A stretch of DNA of 64,000 nucleotides from Apoderus coryli (lineage: Eukaryota; Arthropoda; Insecta; Coleoptera; Attelabidae). Shown here piece by piece: positions 48,667 through 63,200 of this stretch. The notes beneath the pieces are model-generated. The model was not told where the DNA came from, did no database searches, and saw only the letters and a list, made by a program, of their open reading frames with translations. The DNA is taken from the NCBI GenBank assembly GCA_911728435.2, contig OU452201.1:17732001-17796000 (forward strand). The letters run 5' to 3'. The translations under genes were made by a program, and so were the position numbers. Position 1 is the first letter of the stretch. Each line of letters starts with the position of its first letter.

Positions 48667-51600
48667 ATGGATCCGGTTGGGCCATGGTACGCGTCGTATA
48701 ACCGGTTGGCAGCCGGTGTACAGGCCAGTACCGGCGCTGGTGAGTTACACCATCATTTGGCTACCACCACAACAACAGCCGGAGCACCACCCACCACCAC
48801 AGCCCAACTGTTGTCGGGTGGGTTTCTGTCTCCGCCACCTGTGGGTTATGAGACTGTGTTCAGTCCGTTGTTTCATCATGCCGCCGCTGCGGGGGCTAAA
48901 CCGGCTGCCCATTATGTTACACAGGTGAGTATCTAGAATTGTTATCTGTGTATATATATTGTCAAATGTTTAATTTTTAAGCCCTTAAGCTTTTTCTCCG
49001 ATGCCCGTGACATTTTTATCCCGAATAATACATGGCGTTTTGGTCTACTAAATTTGTGGATGTGACGAACAACAATAATTTCTGCCTTCAGCAAATAATG
49101 ATTAGTAATTTCGTTATTGGGCTACCTTTTTTATGATAATCAATAAATACAATTCCGTGTCTGTCCCAGAAAACAGTCGTTAGCTTTCCCCTTTCGCTTA
49201 TTGGAAGTCCTCCATGCCAATTGTATTTAGATTAAGTACTTTCCATCATACCATATTAAAATGATGATGAACTATATTTTCATTTAAGTACTTTCTAATT
49301 TTTCTACCCCAAACCTAGGTAAAAGGGTTTTAATTTTTTCAGAATGTTTCAAACTTTTCAGTACGTTTAAGGCATCATTATAAACTATATTACAATTTAT
49401 TTATTTGATTTGATTGATTATATTATGTTTACAACTAATATTTATTTTTATTAGTTGAAGAAATTTATTGGGTCATAGAACAATAAATTTCCTCAACTAA
49501 TTTTTATTCGAGACACGATTTGTCTGTAATATTTATTTTTATGTTACGCAGCATAGGGCTCAAGCCTTGGCCCAAGCCGCCGCTTCCTCGAAACAGTCAG
49601 GCGAGGGAGGCGAGTTCCATCCACCGGCCCAGGCGTTTTTCGATCAAGGCGCTGGCGCTTGGCAACAAAATAGTCCATTCGGCATTTTACCACATGAAAG
49701 TGTGGTAGCCACCACCACAGGAAAAACGGCAGCGGCGTATGAGAATTTCAATGCACATTTCGCCGCTGCCCAATCACTAAACAATCATATTAATTCGCAA
49801 TTAGCTGCGAAATCTGGTTCTAATAGGTAAGACTTATATTTTTTTAAGAAATAGCGAAATTTTCACCATGATTTCGTAGGTCTCAAAGTCCGCAAGTGTC
49901 CACTGCGACCGTAAAAGTTAACGCCTCACCAAGTTCGACGACATTTTTTCAAGTACCCGTTACAATACCAGCTGAGACAAGTAGTACTACGAAAACATTT
50001 ACATCCACAAATACGTCTAATTTACAACAATCATGTATTGTTTCATCACCATCAACCACTGTGGCAAGTAAAGAGTATAGAGTGCCACAGGCGCCCAATA
50101 GGTCGTTTCTAAGTTCCCCCAATCCACCACGTACGATAGGTAAGTTTATGTTATGTTTTAATTGTGAAAGTGAGGGTTGTTTTTCCTGCCCAAGTATTTT
50201 TTTAATTTCTTTCCTTCCTTCCGAAAGTTTCCACATAAACTCAGACTTCCACTGGTAGTAATTGACTATTTTTATTTGAGCTATCGGGACAATTATTGTA
50301 TTCAACTTTGATTTAAATTTTGTACAGACAAACATTTGTATGACTGCAAATGACATATTTATGACTTGGTATGTGTTTGGATCATTGATTGAATTGTCTG
50401 AAGCTTTTAAATAAATTAAGTGCATTGACTAATTTCGAATAGAGCCCATTTCGATTTAAATTGATAATTAATGTTATTTAATTTGCGTTAGTAAAGTCCA
50501 CTTCTGCCATATAGAATTTATTTTTTATCACATCGCAGGTTATACAATTTTTGTACCCTTGCGTTTCCTGTTGTATCTTTTAACATTGTCTAAATCCTGC
50601 ACTTTAAACATACTAGCGACCGGAACAATAGAATTGCCATTCCAATGTTGTTATCAAAAGCAAATTCGTTGGGATTTCGTATCTTCCCAAGTACAATCAT
50701 TTATGTTTGAAAATATGCATTAAAATATCAGGCTGGGCTTCAGTAGTCTTAAATATTATAAGCCTGTGCCTAATAGGAAAAAGTACTTGCTACATTTATA
50801 TAATTCCCTAGTATAGCATTTGCAAGAAGATAAACCAATTATACTAGATACTGAATTAATTCCAAAGTAAGGACTTGCATTTAAATTTTAGGAAAAAGCA
50901 ATCGAAACAGTTTTGTTTACATATCCCATATTTTAGAAAAAGCGTTCGCTTCACCACCTGCGAAACAGCAAAGCACGCCTCAAATTCAGACAAAAGCCCA
51001 AACGAAAATCTACACGGAGCATTCTAGACAAGAGAGCCAACAACAGCAGCAACAGCAACAAAGAAGTACGGAAGAGACCCAAAGCCAATCGTCCCCAATC
51101 AGTTTCTCTATTATGGATGCACCAGGTCGATTGAATTATTCTGGTAGTAATTCATCTGGGAAACGTCCACCGCAGTTTCAACACAATTACCGACATTATC
51201 CACAGCAACCGCAGCAACAACAACAGCAGCAGCAACAGTCTAGCTCGAGCAATGAGGATTTTCAGAGACCGAAAAGTGGTCCGGAATATCAGACAAGTTC
51301 GAATGGGGCTGATTGTGGTAATGTTGTTGTGCCGAGACGACCGAGTCCACATCAAGCACATTCCCAGGCGTCGCCATTGGGTAAGTCTAATTTTATTTGT
51401 TTAAAGGCAACATGCTGGATACTGCTGTAGCGTTTTATAAACGAGATCACGAGATCTAAAAGATTCTCTTATCCTTGAGGTGATAAAGGACTTTAGGGGA
51501 AAACATAATTTACGTAGGTGATCTACTGGTAGACAGCAATATTTCCATCGTTAAGATCTCAAATAAAACAGAAAATTAGGTATGTCAAAGGTCGTGGAGT

Positions 51601-54246
51601 GTGATGTTTTAAGCGGATGAGATAGAGATATCTGATTCGCTTAACAATGTTTCAGGGTTTGCTGATATTTTCCATAGTGTTGATACTGACGGGGATTTGT
51701 TTGTTGAAACTAATAATAATAACTTGGTTGACACCCCCATTGTCGCATTGAGAAAACTGGTGTCGACAATAAGCCTTACAGTATAATTTGTTTCCCGATT
51801 TATGGAAGATAGCTCGCATATGCCCTGTATATGACTCAGGAGATTAGGACAGAATCTTTAACTATCGGCCTGTTCACATATTACCAAATTGTCGCCAAAA
51901 CATCTTGTCTTTCATATCTCGTGCTAGTATAAGCTCTTCGTAAATGTTGGAAACACACTGCCTGCCGATCAACAAGCAATTCATAAATAAAGCCTCCCAC
52001 CAGGGATTTCGAGCGCACCTAGTGTTGGCAATCCGGCCATCGTTTGTGAACTGCGTTTCACCGGGCATATTGCCTGCTCATACTAGATGTCGCTAAACAC
52101 ATCTTGTTGTATTTATTATTAATATTATTGTCATTTTACACTTGTATTTAAACTTGTCATCGACGTCATGTCAGTTCTAATGAAATACCAAATACAGACG
52201 AGAGAAAATGATTATATATGTTATATAGGTCATGCCCAAAGTCCCGCCTATCCGATGTACAATAGTCCCATGAATTCCATGTCATCGCCGCAACAAAACA
52301 GCAATAATCAACAGGTAACACCACCATCGCCGTTGGACGTTTCAGTACCGCGACCCAATTCTCAAACGCCCGTTGGCGGTAGTGTCGCTTATCCGTCGGT
52401 GATTACGCGGGCGTTGAATCCGGAGAAAACGTTTTCGGAACGGTACGAGCGGACGGCGACCGGCGGACAACCGGTTGGGAATCAGTGTTGGGACGAGCGA
52501 AGTGGTAAGTTTTTTCATAAACTCCTCATTAACAAATATTCAACAACTTTAAATATTAAGAAATATGCCCAAGTATTATGAAAATGAAAAATTATTTCAT
52601 AGCATAGTGGACAAATCCGTCCGAATCGTTGCTGATACCCAAATATTTTGGATGATGCTTTAGCAGAAGGATAAATGGTCTCCTGCTAGAGTTTTGTGTT
52701 TATACTATATTTATTTCTATTGTTACGACTGGTGTTACTTATAGATTGAATTTTTTTGGCCTCTGTATGGTGGGATATGCATTACTATGTGGATGATACT
52801 GTTTACATATATCTGCTGTTGTATATCTCGCTGTGCTTAAGCAGGCCAACATTGAAATGAGAGCGAAACGAATTCGTCAGTATCTGCAGACCCATGCCCC
52901 GCTCTGGTGAGACTGAGGCCCTGCTAAATTAAACAAAATTTCTCGTGTAGGTAAAACCAGTAATTTTGTCCGCTATGCCATGACATTATTTTTCATTTAT
53001 TATATTTACAGACATGAAATCCTTTTAATTATTATCAATGGTATGATAGGTTTAAAATTGGTCACATCAAATTAGTGGTACCAAATAATGCATTGAGATA
53101 TAAGTCAAAAATAATTTACCTCTCACGTGTTATAGAAACTTATGCTACTTAAAGTTACTTTTATATTGAGGTTCTTATTTCAAAATACCAAGTAGAAACA
53201 ATCAAACAAAAATAAAATCACACTAAACTATATTTACAGGTCGTAAATTTGCCAACAGCCAATCGAACTCTTCCCAATCGAGTAGTTATAGTTCCAATAG
53301 CAGTATTGAGGCAGCTAGACAGTCCGACGGCCAACGGCAGCAGTACTTTGACACTAGTACTGGCCATCAGGTTACGTTGCAGGATCTGTCAAGTTGTCGC
53401 GGTGATCCAATGAGTATAGTTAAAAATTTACAGCAGCAACAGCAAAGTTGTCAGGTACAACAGCCCGAAGTGAAGCAGGAGGTGAAGCCGCCGCCGTTAA
53501 AGAGAAGAAAAAGCGCCGAAAAACCTCCACCAGCACCCGATATTCATGTACCAAGTAAGTTTAGTTTGGTAATATAGAATAGAATTTTTGACGACTATTC
53601 TATTTCAAAAAATAAGTATGAAACTATATTAATTTTTGCCCAAACATTTTGAGAAAAGCCTTGTTAAAATAACAAGTATTGTCGGCTCCACAATAATTCG
53701 TTGACTCATTTAAAATTATTCACTTTTATACTTTTGTAAATAGTAATGCCAGGCCCTTAATAATTAGTAGACAAGAACGACTATAGAGAATGTATCAATA
53801 GTTTCGCGCCTCCTGAAAAAAGATGATTTTGTAAATGGTTTAAAATTGCACTATAAGAAGAAAGCAAGTCTTAAGAAAAATATAAATATTTGGAAGTGTG
53901 ACAAATAACGTTTTTTAATGGGGGAATGTGTGTTGTGGATAAAATTATATTTTGTATCTTTTATTACTTATAGGTCGTGTGCCTCCACCTGCACACTCAT
54001 CCGCCGTTAGCCAACAACAACAAAATGGTGTCTATTTTGATTTTGACCGCTGGAACCTGCCACCACCTACGTCGAAAATCTTTACCACACAAGCATTACA
54101 TCAACAACACCAAGGTTTGATGGTACCTCATCCGCACGGTCATCATCCCCCACCGCCTTTACCATATTTCGCACCATTTCATCTACCCAATCATCCATCC
54201 GAATTTCCAACGACTGTTGAATTGACTCCGTTAACAAACTACAATG

Positions 54247-54279
<33 letters not shown>

Positions 54280-57200
54280 CCCAACAGCAGCCTCATCCGC
54301 AGTTTCAGCCTCAGCAGCAGCAACAACAACCGCCGCAGCAGCCTCAGCAACAACAAGAGGACCAACCGAAGGTCGTAGTGCCTAATATTGAGGAGGAGCT
54401 AAATTTTTTGTCGACAGGTGAGTGTTTTCTAACATGATGAGTGTTAAATACGTTAATTGGGTAGAGGTTACCGAGCTGATTCAAAATATACTATCCTTAG
54501 TAGGTGTATTGCCTTGATTAAAAAGCTTTCGGCCGTTTTGTTGTTTTCTTACATATGGAAAAACTTCTGTCTATAGTCTATCAGTTACTATTATATTTTA
54601 CTTTTCAACGGCAAAAATGGGTATGGAGAAAATAATGCTTTTTCAAAAAATATGTCAACATTGTGTGTTTATTTTTTTACATAATACAGTTTGTAAAATA
54701 AATAGAATTAAATATTCAAAGTTTCAAATTTGAATTAGACATAATGGGTTATTTATGTAATAGTGACAACACACTGGGATCTACCGCAAAGACACTGAAT
54801 TTTACTATGAATTCGGAACTTCGTCTTAAATGACGAAACTTTAATCTTGTAAAGCAGAATTGCCTACGATTTTCAAATTATTCTTCCAGACAATGTTCCG
54901 CGGATTCAGCACATCGTCAACCACCAGCATTTGCAACCCAAGCAACCACAGATTCCACCCCCAGCAGCAGCTGCGTCCACGAAAACGGAAAAACCGTCTG
55001 GTCCCGGTGCAGGTTTCATGAGTAGCTATCTGAAGTTCTTGCAAGGCGAGCGGGATACTTCGCCGCCACCGGCATTACGAGGCGGTCGGAAGCAAACAAC
55101 GTGGACGCGGAAACCGAACGAGCCATTGCCACCTGGTAGTGAAAAAGTGCCGGACACCAATGGGATGCAGCTGCCACAAGTAAGATCATTTTCAAACTAT
55201 CGTTTTTAAAATAACTGGTTATTTTTGATAATTTTGTTTATATATGCGATGTTTCACACACAAAGATGTAAACTTATACAAAATTTATGTTTCCGCTGTT
55301 ACTACTTCTCCTTTGTGATATTTGAAAAGTTGATTGTACTCACTTGAATTATACTAAATGGTTTATTGACTTTTGCCCACGAATTTCAAGTAATATACTG
55401 ATTATATGCCTCAATCTAATAAAGGCATAATTATTCACTGTCGTGAATAATATTTTCATTATTTACTATAGTGGATATCAGAATACTTTGGAAATTTCTC
55501 CTCCTATAAATGTGACCCTTTGATACATAAGCATTAATTTTTTTTGTATGTAATAATTTCCACGTTGTTCAAACACCAATGTTACCATTAATATCAATAC
55601 ATATATACCATGTCCGCAAACAAAATCTGCCATCAGATTATATTTTCTTTTATTAGAGAAAAGTGAAATTTGATGATGTAGTTGGTTTTTCTTGTCTAAA
55701 AGCCAAAACTGAGGCATCCCTTAGTAGTTGCGCGACTTGTATTGAATACTGAATTAGTTGCTACTGGAATTGTACCGAAAGCACTTAATACTGATAAATT
55801 ATGAGTCACAAGTGCACCACGCATTGATTTATAAACAAGTCATACTAGTACAAATAGTTTTTTCTACGACTGTCTTTAAATGCCATTATTACACGTTCAA
55901 TCATAATTTGAAAATGTAGTCCATTGTAATGCTGTTTTTCATTTCCCACTAACTAGTAGGAGATATTTAAAAATGCACGGGTAAATTTCCTCGTAATGAC
56001 AAAAGTAGCATCGGTTATGAAAAATCACCATATCAATACACCGACAATACAAAGACCAAATTGACAGTTTAAATTATTTCGCGAATTTCGAAGGTTTCAA
56101 AGCTATTTATATATTGAAACACAGTGATAGTGTGACACAATCGTTATTGAAGAACTATTTAATTATAATAAATGCGTTTTGTTTATGTATTCCGAACCTA
56201 AATGTATATTTTTCATATTTATGAATAGGTGGCAGTACCTCCACCAGTTACTCCAATAATGAGGTTATCTACGCAAGGAGACCCTCAGGATGATCCCAGG
56301 TAATTATCGTCATAATGTTATTTTTATTTCTGGTTATATGCATTTTACCTATCGATGAACAACTCTGGAGATTAGTTATTCCGACGATTGTCATATTGGC
56401 ACTGTAGTTTTTTTAAATAATATAACTACCATCAAATGAACTAGTCTCCGTACTTTTATTGGTTGGAAACTGATTCTCTAGGAACAATCTTAGTGACTCA
56501 TTATTGTCATGTCAGTATTGTATTACCGAAGCTTCAAGATTTATTAGAACAAATCTCTTTGCATACTCATTAGATTTTAATGTCTTACTGAAATCGATTT
56601 AGGTATTTCCCATTACCAAAAGAGCGGAAAAAAGATTCGTTTGACAGTTCCGATGATGGCTTCAGTTCGGATGATGACTTTTTCGGTCAAAATAAAACGA
56701 AACACTCTAAAGATAAAGATCCTAATAATAGTAATAAGGAAAAGGATAAACCGAAAAATCCTGGCGGTCGACCGAAGAAACAAGGTCCACCTAGTGAACG
56801 TAAGCAGGCGAAAATGGCAGAGAAATTGAAAAAACAACAAGAGAAATTGGCAAGGCTGAAGGAGAAAGAAAAACTGAAACAACAAAAAGTATGTGTTGAT
56901 TATGTTTTTAGTTTAAACAATGTAAATGAACAATTTGTTGTAGGCGGAACAACATGTTCCTAAACGAGAGCAGACCAAACGAGCAGCCAAAGGCAAGAAC
57001 AGCTTATCCGATATTATTAAAGATGAAAATGAACCAGAAGAACCTCCGGAATTCCAGGATTCTGAAGATTCTGATCCGGCATGGACCCCAGCTGCTGTTA
57101 ATGAGGATGAGGACGGTTTGCAGATGAACAAGAAGAAGAGTAGGGGACGACCAGGTAAAATTATCTGAAAGCATATAGTTTTGCAATGACATTTAATTTT

Positions 57201-60200
57201 TTCTAGTTGGTGTGAAGAATAAAAAGTCAATGAAGAATCTAATTGCCGCCGCTGCTCAAGGGGCCGGCATAAGTGATTCCGATGGCGAAGTAAAGAGGAA
57301 ATCGTCTTCGTCACATAAGAAATCTGCTGTACCAACTTTGGAGGATAATATTGCAGCATCAATCGACAATAGTTTCCCATCGCCTAGTGATGATGGTATT
57401 TTCAAAGTATGTATTTTTTTAAAAATATTGAAATATGAAATTGTCTCACTGCTGAAGTTCATAATAGTACGAGGCATGTTTTTTAAGTAAGTACCGTTTT
57501 GGAATTAAAAAAAGACGTGCAAAGATATCGCAATAATTTTATTTTTACATGAAAGCCTGTACCTTAATCTACTTTTCTACATAATTTCCGTGAATATTGA
57601 GGCACTTGTCATAACGTGGCACCAGTTTTTGAATACCCTCATAAAATTCTGCCGCCTGACTTGTTTGGTCCAAAAATGTTGACGGATTTGCACAAAACCC
57701 AACGTTTAGGCAGTGCATTGACTTGTATTGAAGGTGAAGATTTTTTAGACCAAATTGTTACTGGTGACGAAACATGGGTGGCCTACGTCACACCAGAATC
57801 GAAACAACAATCCATGGAATGGCGACATTCATCATCACCCAAAAGAGTGAAGTTTAAGCAAACAATTTCTGCCCGGAAAATCATGTGCACAGTTTTTTGG
57901 GACAGAAAAAGAGTATTGCTAGTGGAGTTTCTGCCTCGTAATGAGACAATCAATGCAGCGTCAGGCGGCAGAATTTTATGAGGAGGGTATTCAAAAACTG
58001 GTGCCACGTTATGACAAGTGCCTCAATATTCACGGAAATTGTGTAGAAAAGTAGATTAAGGTACAGGCTTTCATGTAAAAATAAAATTATTGCGATATTT
58101 TTGCACGTCTTTTTTTAATTCCAAAACGGTACTTACTTAAAAAACATGCCTCGTATTTTATTATATTTTTCGTTAAATCGATGAGTATTAATCAAATATC
58201 CAGAATAGGTTTTATATTTTATTTAAAAATTGTGCTTCAGGAGTGGGACTATTAAATTATTAATATTTGATATTTTACGATAAAAACCAACAATCTTATG
58301 TATGGTGCATAATGATCTTTGTTTTTTAAAACCGGAAATATTTGTTCTTGTACATGCATAGTCTGATAGAAAGGAAAAACATCAGGTACTAATAATTTTT
58401 CATTTTTTGATTTGCGACTTTGTGTTTGTATAGTGTTGCTTGTTCTGTACGTAGCAGTAGTTTTTAACGTGTATTTTTTTTTGTATTCGTTTAGCCGGGT
58501 GAGTTTGTGGCGATAAAGTCGGAATTGGTGCAAGAATGGCCGTCGATATGGCGTGTGGATGGTAAAACGCTTCTACAAAAGTATGAACCATTTGAACAGA
58601 ATGGTGTGACGTTATATAGGAATATATCAACGGTAAGTAGGGTTGGGACACACTGTTTATTCTATTACCTTTGGTTTTTCAAGCGTATAAATAAATTAAA
58701 AATATTTTATTAGTCAAGTCATCTATGTATGTACACTATTGGACAAAAGTAGAGCAACACTTTCGAAAAATTAGACAAATCTCGATTTTATAATATTAAA
58801 TGCATGATATCGTATTTAAATACGTCGTGTCTTAAATATCAACGTAGGCTGCTATTATCGACGGCAACAGCTTTTTCCAACAATCAAAACAAATGAACTG
58901 ATATTGACGTAAACTTTTAATACAATATTGTAATGCGTCAAAAGTAAAGCAACATTTTAATATTTGCCTAAAAAAGAAAGGTTTTAGTGACAGTAAAGGT
59001 TCAAATATTTTTGCTGAGTTTATTTTTTGTTTAATTCATATTTCTGTGCTGGATTAATCATGCCAAGAGTTATTCCAATTTCGAAAGAATTAAAACAGAG
59101 AGTAGTGATTGCACACTTGTAAGGTACAATACAAGCCCAATTGCAAGACGGTTTGTTTTTACCCAGAGACAGCGTATCCAAAATAATTTCAAGTTACAAT
59201 GAAAGGGGACATTTAGAGAATATACCGAAATCGGCAAGCTCGAGAAAACCAACAACTAGGACAGACAGACGCCTTAAAAGAATTTCCCAAAACGATCCTT
59301 GGATGTCTGCACCTAGAATAATTGCTGAAATTCCCGAAATTGAGGATAGTCCACTGACAGTTCAGAGAAGGTTGGCAGACGCAAAGTTATTTAGTAGACG
59401 CCCGGCTAAAAAGCTGATTATTTCGGCAAGAAATGGAGTGGCGAGGCTTGAATTTGCACGTGGACATTTAAATTGGACAGTAGACGATTAGGAAAAAGTG
59501 TTATTTAGCGATGAAACGCGTTATAAAATTTGCAATTCTGATAAAATGAAGCATATAAGACGGCCAATCAATCCAAGGTTTCATCCCAAATACGTTACAC
59601 CTACAGGTAAAGGCAGTGTTTTCCATGGGGTTGTTTCTCATGGAATGGGATGGGTCCTTTAAACTTCATTAATGACACCATGGATCGATTTCTCTATAGA
59701 CATCTAATGCAAAATGTAATGTTGCCTTATGCAGAGTGGGAAATGCCGTTGCATTTTATTTTCTAATAGGATAACGATCCAAAACACTTCCGAATTGTTC
59801 AAGAGTGGTTTCAAGAAAATAACGTTCTGGTTTTGGAGTGGGCGGCACTATATCCTCAGAGCTTTTATTTTATTTAAAATCTATGTGAAGAAGTTGAGCG
59901 TGAAATTCGTACACAAGTATTCACAAATAAACCATCATTGGTAAATAAAATCAATGGAGTTTGGAGAAACCTTTCCGAAAATACTGTCCAAAAATTGATT
60001 GCTTCAATGTTGCGACGTTGCTCGCAAATAATAAATAATAATGGATATTCTATTAATTATTAACATAATACTTCTAGCTATTTTAATTATTTAATGTGTT
60101 TAATGTTTTTTAATCGTAATATGTAAAATAAAGTACTGTTGACACAATTTGTTGCTTTACTTTTGTCGCATTTCATTTCGTCGATCTTTATAATTATAAA

Positions 60201-63200
60201 TATTTCTGTACCTGCATTTCATTTAAAGTGTACCAAAATATTGTGAAATATTACGAATATTGGGGATAATATTTCATTAAAATTAACTGGGGATTACAAT
60301 AATATTTAATTAGTTTTTCAAATTCAAAGAAATAAAAGCACTTTGTTGCTTTACTTTTGTCCAATAGTGTATATAGAAATTTAATGGCAATTCTGACAAA
60401 CATTGGCATCGAAAACTTGAAAGAAACTGTTTGACTACGACTAGCACTACGATGGTCACACGATTGCACATTATCAATTTCACTCTTAAGGAATAACTCT
60501 TTGTGTTATAACCGACCTATCTTATATAATAATAAGAAGAGCCTTTATTAAGGGGGCGAGTTTTAGTTAAGTGACGAACGACACTGTGTTCAGCCAACCC
60601 AACCCCATAAAGAAATAAATAATTACTAATTCATTAATAATACTATTTAGATTAAAATTTATTAACACAATGAAGAGGAAGAAAGTGTAAAAATAATAAC
60701 AGAATTAAAGACAAGTTTCATCTATGATGATTAAGAATTGTTGCGCGTTTTTTTATCGTCCTCCGGTTCCTACACAGTTTCTTCTGTATGTCGTCTAATT
60801 TCACACCTATTTTCTACAATATGGCTTCCTAAAAAGCATAGTCTTACCACATAATTATGTTTTGTCGCTCGATATTACATGTATTTTTTTTTTTACCAAA
60901 GTATACCTCATGGACGCCGGAAAGTAAAAAACAATACGTCTCCATTCCTGTCAAATACAAATCTCAAAGCCAATTAGAGACGGTTGTGGAGTTTCTTAAA
61001 CACGAAATGACAATAGTGGATCCGGAATATCAAGAACAGTGTATGAAACAATGCGAATCCTATCAGGACAATTTTGAAGTGTATATACAAACATTGATAT
61101 CTCAGGCGTTAGATAGTAATTTCCTTATGGAGATATTCCAAGAAAAAGGTAGTATTTATATAAAACTATAAGAAAACACAGACAGTAATAAATAAAACGT
61201 TTTAGATGAGTATTTTTTGACGAACGTCCAAACAATCGACGAGATAACGGATAATAAAAAGGTTAAATTTTTATCTTTGTTACGGTGGCCCGCCGGTTTA
61301 CAAGCGGCAGTGTGTACGTGGCCGTGTTTCAACATTATACGGGAGATTAGTCAGTCTGATATGCAGACGAGAGGGTGTGCAGCGTGCGATCGAAATGCAG
61401 TAGCTGTACGGGTGCTGATGTATGGACAACCGTATAATTCCACTACACTGGAGGGTTGCCAGCCGGATCCTAATGCCATAAATGAAAAGGTAACAGCTAA
61501 CTTTATTGTTTAAGTTATACTCAATTTTAATGAGTCCCACAAATGTTTGTCTATACTAATGTATTTCATCATCATTTTGAATTTCATTGAGATTAAAGGT
61601 CTGCAATGACAATATATAACACAGGTTCTTCTTTTTTTCCTGTTAAGCTTCAATGGAGTTCAATTGTCTTGTCATACAACCTTTAGGGATTACATAGTGT
61701 TTCCACTTCCTGTTTTCCCCTTGTATCTGTTTTTTCCATTTGGAATTAATTACTGAAATTTTAAAATTTATTTTATTTTCTTTGGGTTTTTGGGTTCATA
61801 CATTATATACTATTTACTATAATTATTCGTACATTTTATATTTTTTCAATATTTTGTCATTTCTTTTGTACTATTTTTTTAATTTACGACGTACGTTTCA
61901 GCAATTTTCTTTTTTACATTTTAAGGGCTCAAAAAAACAACTAAAACAATTACTGAAATAGTCTGAGGTCAGATAGGAGTAAATAAAAAATGTTTTAATT
62001 AAGGCATGTCACAAATTTAGCTCATATATATTGAAGCAAGTTACAAGGCTTGCTACAAAAATGTTAAGATGATATCCTATGTATTGTGATGAAACTATAA
62101 ACCTCTTTTTATTTTCCAGGATTTTTTCATGTGTAGATTATGTGCCAGTCGGGTGGAGTTGGCAAGTAAAGTGATTCATCAAAAATACCTTATGTATATA
62201 GAATGTGCTAAGCGTGTTAGTGAAAAACGGACTTCAGATCCAACAAAAGACACAACATGTATATTAAATGAGCTTTTAGCTGATGAGAATTGGCTGAATC
62301 AGGTTGGTATAACTTGCAGCAAAAAATATATATTTTACTTTCAATAATACTATTTCAAGATCAAATTCAGCAATAAATCAAAGAGAAGCGATGGTCTTTT
62401 GATTAAAGGAAAAATAGTAGAATAAATTGTAATTAAATATTGTTTTTCTTTATTTATTTGGTAATAATTGATTAAGTAAAGTAGAAAATAAAAAATTTTG
62501 GCCAGGAAATTACAGACTTTATCAAACACAATTGTTTCAAATTGTCACTTTCTTAACAATGGCCAATTATATCAACGCTTTGTTAATTAAATTGAATTGA
62601 TTTTCAAGCAATAATACCTATATTTATGTATATAATAAAATCATTACACAAATCCCAATGAAAAAGCTATATGTATTTGCTTGAAATTATTGAAACTTTT
62701 GAAGATTGCACGAAAAATAGTGTGCATATGCGAAATTTTTTAGAGACCTCGGCGATAGTTTATTCTTTCGGTAAAGTGTTTCGCAGTATACAAATAACTA
62801 TTCTAGGACTGATCCTTATAAATCCGTAATCATTTTTGTTTTATATAATAGTCACTGATAATTTATTCTGCCAGGCTAATGTATTAACGATTTCTCTATA
62901 ATCTATATATATGATACATTATTTTAAAGCATTTTTTACCTGATTTACAGCGATAGGTTACTTTTGATATTTGCTCCTATAATTTTACCAGTTAGGTCGT
63001 TGGACCTGTAAATCTTAATAGAATATAATACAGCAATTTTCGAATACCTGCTATGGCAATATTTCTTTTTTCTAATTTTTGAATAAAGTAGTTAGTTTGT
63101 TACGTTATTTTATTGGAAATAATGAATGATAGTAAAAATGTCGGAAAATCTCATTGTTTATTAAAATTTTGACCAGATCGTTTCAACTTTTAGTAGATAG

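Noticed and set aside
49949..50425. Minus-strand ORF of 158 codons
   Set aside because: It overlaps exon 3 of the DUF4211 gene antisense and shows no family motif; the Ser/Thr-rich coding strand explains the lack of stops.
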